Of a stretch of 6,762 nt of DNA, positions 5,756 through 6,762 are shown in pieces. The stretch is from NCBI GenBank assembly GCA_023422975.1, contig JAFAGF010000040.1, forward strand, positions 1 through 6,762, written 5' to 3'. Numbering within the stretch: position 1 is the first letter of the stretch; the number at the start of each line of letters is the position of its first letter. Source of the DNA: Pseudomonadota bacterium (GTDB lineage Bacteria > Pseudomonadota > Gammaproteobacteria > Burkholderiales > Burkholderiaceae_C). Below the pieces are notes generated by a model, which did no database searches, was not told the DNA's origin, and saw nothing but the letters and a program-made list of their open reading frames with translations. The translations under genes and the position numbers were made by a program.

Positions 5756-5783
5756 CTCCTTGTGTAGCAAGGCGGGCACAAGG
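5756..5783 (-). promoter_or_regulatory. Ribosome binding site of the large subunit, maskable by two alternative hairpins
   Basis: On the minus strand the Shine-Dalgarno AAGGAG (complement of 5756-5761) is the end of an arm CACAAGG (complement of 5758-5764) that pairs exactly with CCTTGTG (complement of 5777-5783) over a 12-nt loop. A second, mutually exclusive partner, CCTTG (complement of 5768-5772), can pair with the same CAAGG over a 5-nt loop. Either fold would cover part of the ribosome site. The pairing is visible; control of translation by it is inferred. No convincing promoter was found in the 138-nt gap 5747-5884. Confidence 0.4.
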
Positions 5784-5884
5784 CCCACCATGCCACAGAG
5801 CGTGCGCGCTGTGCTGCGCTGCGGCAACAGGGGGAACGCGCAGAACTTGTCGCCAAGGTGCCTGCTGGTCGAAAGAGAGTTCCG

Positions 5885-6565
5885 TTAGTCGGAATCGCCC
5901 AAGGCCGCGCGCAGGCGCTGTACCTGGGCTTCCAGCAGCTCCACTCGGGCCTCCAGCGCCTCAATGCGGCTGGCATCGGCAGCGCTGGAGACTGTGGCGC
6001 CATTGCCACTGTGGCCACTGCCGGCGCTGCCCGGCGCGGGCAAGCTGGGTGCGCCACACAGCAGCTGCGCCCAGCGGGCTTCGCGCGCGCCTGGGGCTTT
6101 GGGCAGCAGTTGCACCAGCGCGCCGCCTTTTTCTTCGCTGCGGTCTTGCAGCTCTTCCAAAAAGGCTTCGACCGATCCGGTGTCGGCAAAGCGGTGCCAA
6201 CGCTCGGCATTGGTGCGCAGCTCGGCGGCGGTTTGTGGACCACGCAGCATCAGCAGGCCCAGCAGGGCGCCGGCTTGGCTGGGCACGCCCAGCACACGCT
6301 CAAAGTTGTGTTCCCAGCGCATGGCGCGCTGGCCGCTGACTTCGATCACCAGGTGGCGGTCGCGCAGGCTGTCCAGGGCGCTGAGGATGTCGGCCTCGCT
6401 CAGGTTCATCACCGGCTCGCGGCTGGTCTTTTGGTTGCAGCCGCTGGCCAGGCTGTTGAGCGTGAGCGGATAGCTGTCCGGCACGGTGCGGGCCTTTTCC
6501 ATGAGGGTGGCAAGCACACGTGCTTCAGTCGGGGACAAGGGCAGGTTCTGATGGTCGAAGGTCAT
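5885..6565 (-). CDS. yceH: YceH family protein (DUF480)
   Basis: A 226-residue cytoplasmic protein of the YceH/UPF0502 family, near the usual length of about 215. The family has tandem winged-helix-like domains but no firmly established function. The opening [18 protein letters not shown] (8-25) and the block [20 protein letters not shown] (28-47) with [10 protein letters not shown] (48-57) are the family signatures. A second helical unit, [20 protein letters not shown] (94-113) with [13 protein letters not shown] (114-126), follows. Residues about 171-198 form a Gly/Ser/Ala/Pro-rich linker, and 199-222 ([20 protein letters not shown] and on) form a short coiled coil, also typical. ATG 6565 is chosen because it starts [12 protein letters not shown]; the frame stays open further upstream but that part lies antisense to purN. 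No clear Shine-Dalgarno. It diverges from purN across 21 nt and is 138 nt upstream of the dehydrogenase operon on the same strand. Confidence 0.94.
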   Translation of the reverse strand: MTFDHQNLPLSPTEARVLATLMEKARTVPDSYPLTLNSLASGCNQKTSREPVMNLSEADILSALDSLRDRHLVIEVSGQRAMRWEHNFERVLGVPSQAGALLGLLMLRGPQTAAELRTNAERWHRFADTGSVEAFLEELQDRSEEKGGALVQLLPKAPGAREARWAQLLCGAPSLPAPGSAGSGHSGNGATVSSAADASRIEALEARVELLEAQVQRLRAALGDSD

Positions 6566-6586
6566 GGCAGGGATAATTGCAGCGCA
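6566..6586. promoter_or_regulatory. 21-nt divergent start region between yceH and purN
   Basis: The two start codons are separated by only 21 nt. It holds GATAAT (6572-6577), a good -10 match for purN placed 9 nt before its ATG, with no good -35 at a normal distance. ATTGC (6576-6580) and GCAAT (6584-6588) form a short inverted repeat that reaches into the purN start codon. Neither gene has a Shine-Dalgarno here. Promoters must overlap the opposite coding sequence, and near-leaderless mRNA is possible. Promoter assignment is an inference. Confidence 0.35.
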
Positions 6587-6762
6587 ATGAAAAACATCGT
6601 GATTTTGATCTCGGGCGGCGGATCCAATATGGCTGCCATTGTGAAAGCAGCCAAACAGCAGGACTGGGAGCGCCGTTATGGTGCCCGCGTGGCTGCCGTG
6701 GTCAGCAACAAAGCCGATGCCAAGGGGCTGACTTTTGCCAAGGAACACGGCATCGCCACCGA
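6587..6762 (+). CDS. purN: Phosphoribosylglycinamide formyltransferase, N-terminal part (cut by window edge)
   Basis: Cytoplasmic enzyme that transfers a formyl group from 10-formyltetrahydrofolate to GAR in the third step of purine synthesis. The first 58 residues are present: [20 protein letters not shown] with the phosphate-binding SGGGSN loop (9-14), then [14 protein letters not shown] (35-48) and AKEHGI, all characteristic of PurN. The family is usually about 190-215 residues, so roughly a quarter is seen; the Asn-His-Asp catalytic residues lie outside. No Shine-Dalgarno precedes ATG 6587, and the -10-like GATAAT is only 9 nt upstream. Confidence 0.95.
   Translation, partial: MKNIVILISGGGSNMAAIVKAAKQQDWERRYGARVAAVVSNKADAKGLTFAKEHGIAT

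Noticed and set aside
4547..5767. 406-codon open frame on the plus strand opposite the dehydrogenase large subunit
   Set aside because: His/Gln/Ala/Val-rich composition, no motif, and almost fully antisense to a well-supported enzyme gene.
5747..5827. Longer large-subunit start at ATG 5827
   Set aside because: The 27 extra residues do not look like a dehydrogenase N-terminus, and the strong AAGGAG serves ATG 5746.
5880..5892. TCCG/CGGA hairpin at the yceH stop as a terminator
   Set aside because: Only 4 bp of stem and no T-run; too weak.

Overview
The window is an ordinary chromosomal segment of a GC-rich Gram-negative bacterium. The layout and protein wording fit Betaproteobacteria, order Burkholderiales, most likely family Comamonadaceae (the Rhodoferax/Acidovorax/Polaromonas neighbourhood). 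This placement rests on three things: the unusual RibF flavokinase loop, the HNH protein with its GTRG...SLTNAKLF-type body, and the paired PimC/PimD-type acyl-CoA dehydrogenases. No database search was possible. All strand assignments below come from recognisable protein families; the long reading frames opposite the real genes are antisense shadows of GC-rich coding sequence.

Layout. Positions 1-1511 (minus strand) hold the start of ileS (cut by the window edge) and, upstream of it, ribF, in the order ribF-ileS, which matches the widespread ribF-ileS-lspA cluster. A 156-nt divergent gap follows, containing a possible 39-codon small ORF whose stop overlaps the start of the next gene. Positions 1668-3269 (plus strand) hold an HNH endonuclease-like protein and a bacterial bestrophin-type anion channel, 54 nt apart. 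A strong palindromic rho-independent terminator at 3350-3377 separates these from the convergent minus-strand operon 3429-5746, which encodes the large and then the small subunit of a two-gene acyl-CoA dehydrogenase. Upstream of it on the same strand is a YceH (DUF480) protein, 5885-6565. The plus-strand purN gene starts at 6587, only 21 nt away and divergent, and runs off the window.

How the parts relate. ribF supplies FMN and FAD; the acyl-CoA dehydrogenase pair uses FAD, but the genes are not in one operon. The two dehydrogenase genes are 17 nt apart and almost certainly make one heteromeric enzyme. Only the large subunit keeps a plausible catalytic base (Glu244, at the isovaleryl-CoA-dehydrogenase-type position), and the small subunit lacks a base at both known positions. 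The other genes are unrelated housekeeping or accessory functions.

No CRISPR, tRNA, rRNA, insertion sequence, phage or defence island is visible, and no stretch of more than about 160 nt is without a gene. I do not see a convincing new multi-gene system. The points worth a second look are small-scale: paired bases that mask start signals (bestrophin start, dehydrogenase ribosome site), very short overlapping upstream ORFs, two possible relics of an interspersed repeat (one inside a coding sequence), an altered flavokinase motif, and a 21-nt divergent start region with no ribosome binding sites.
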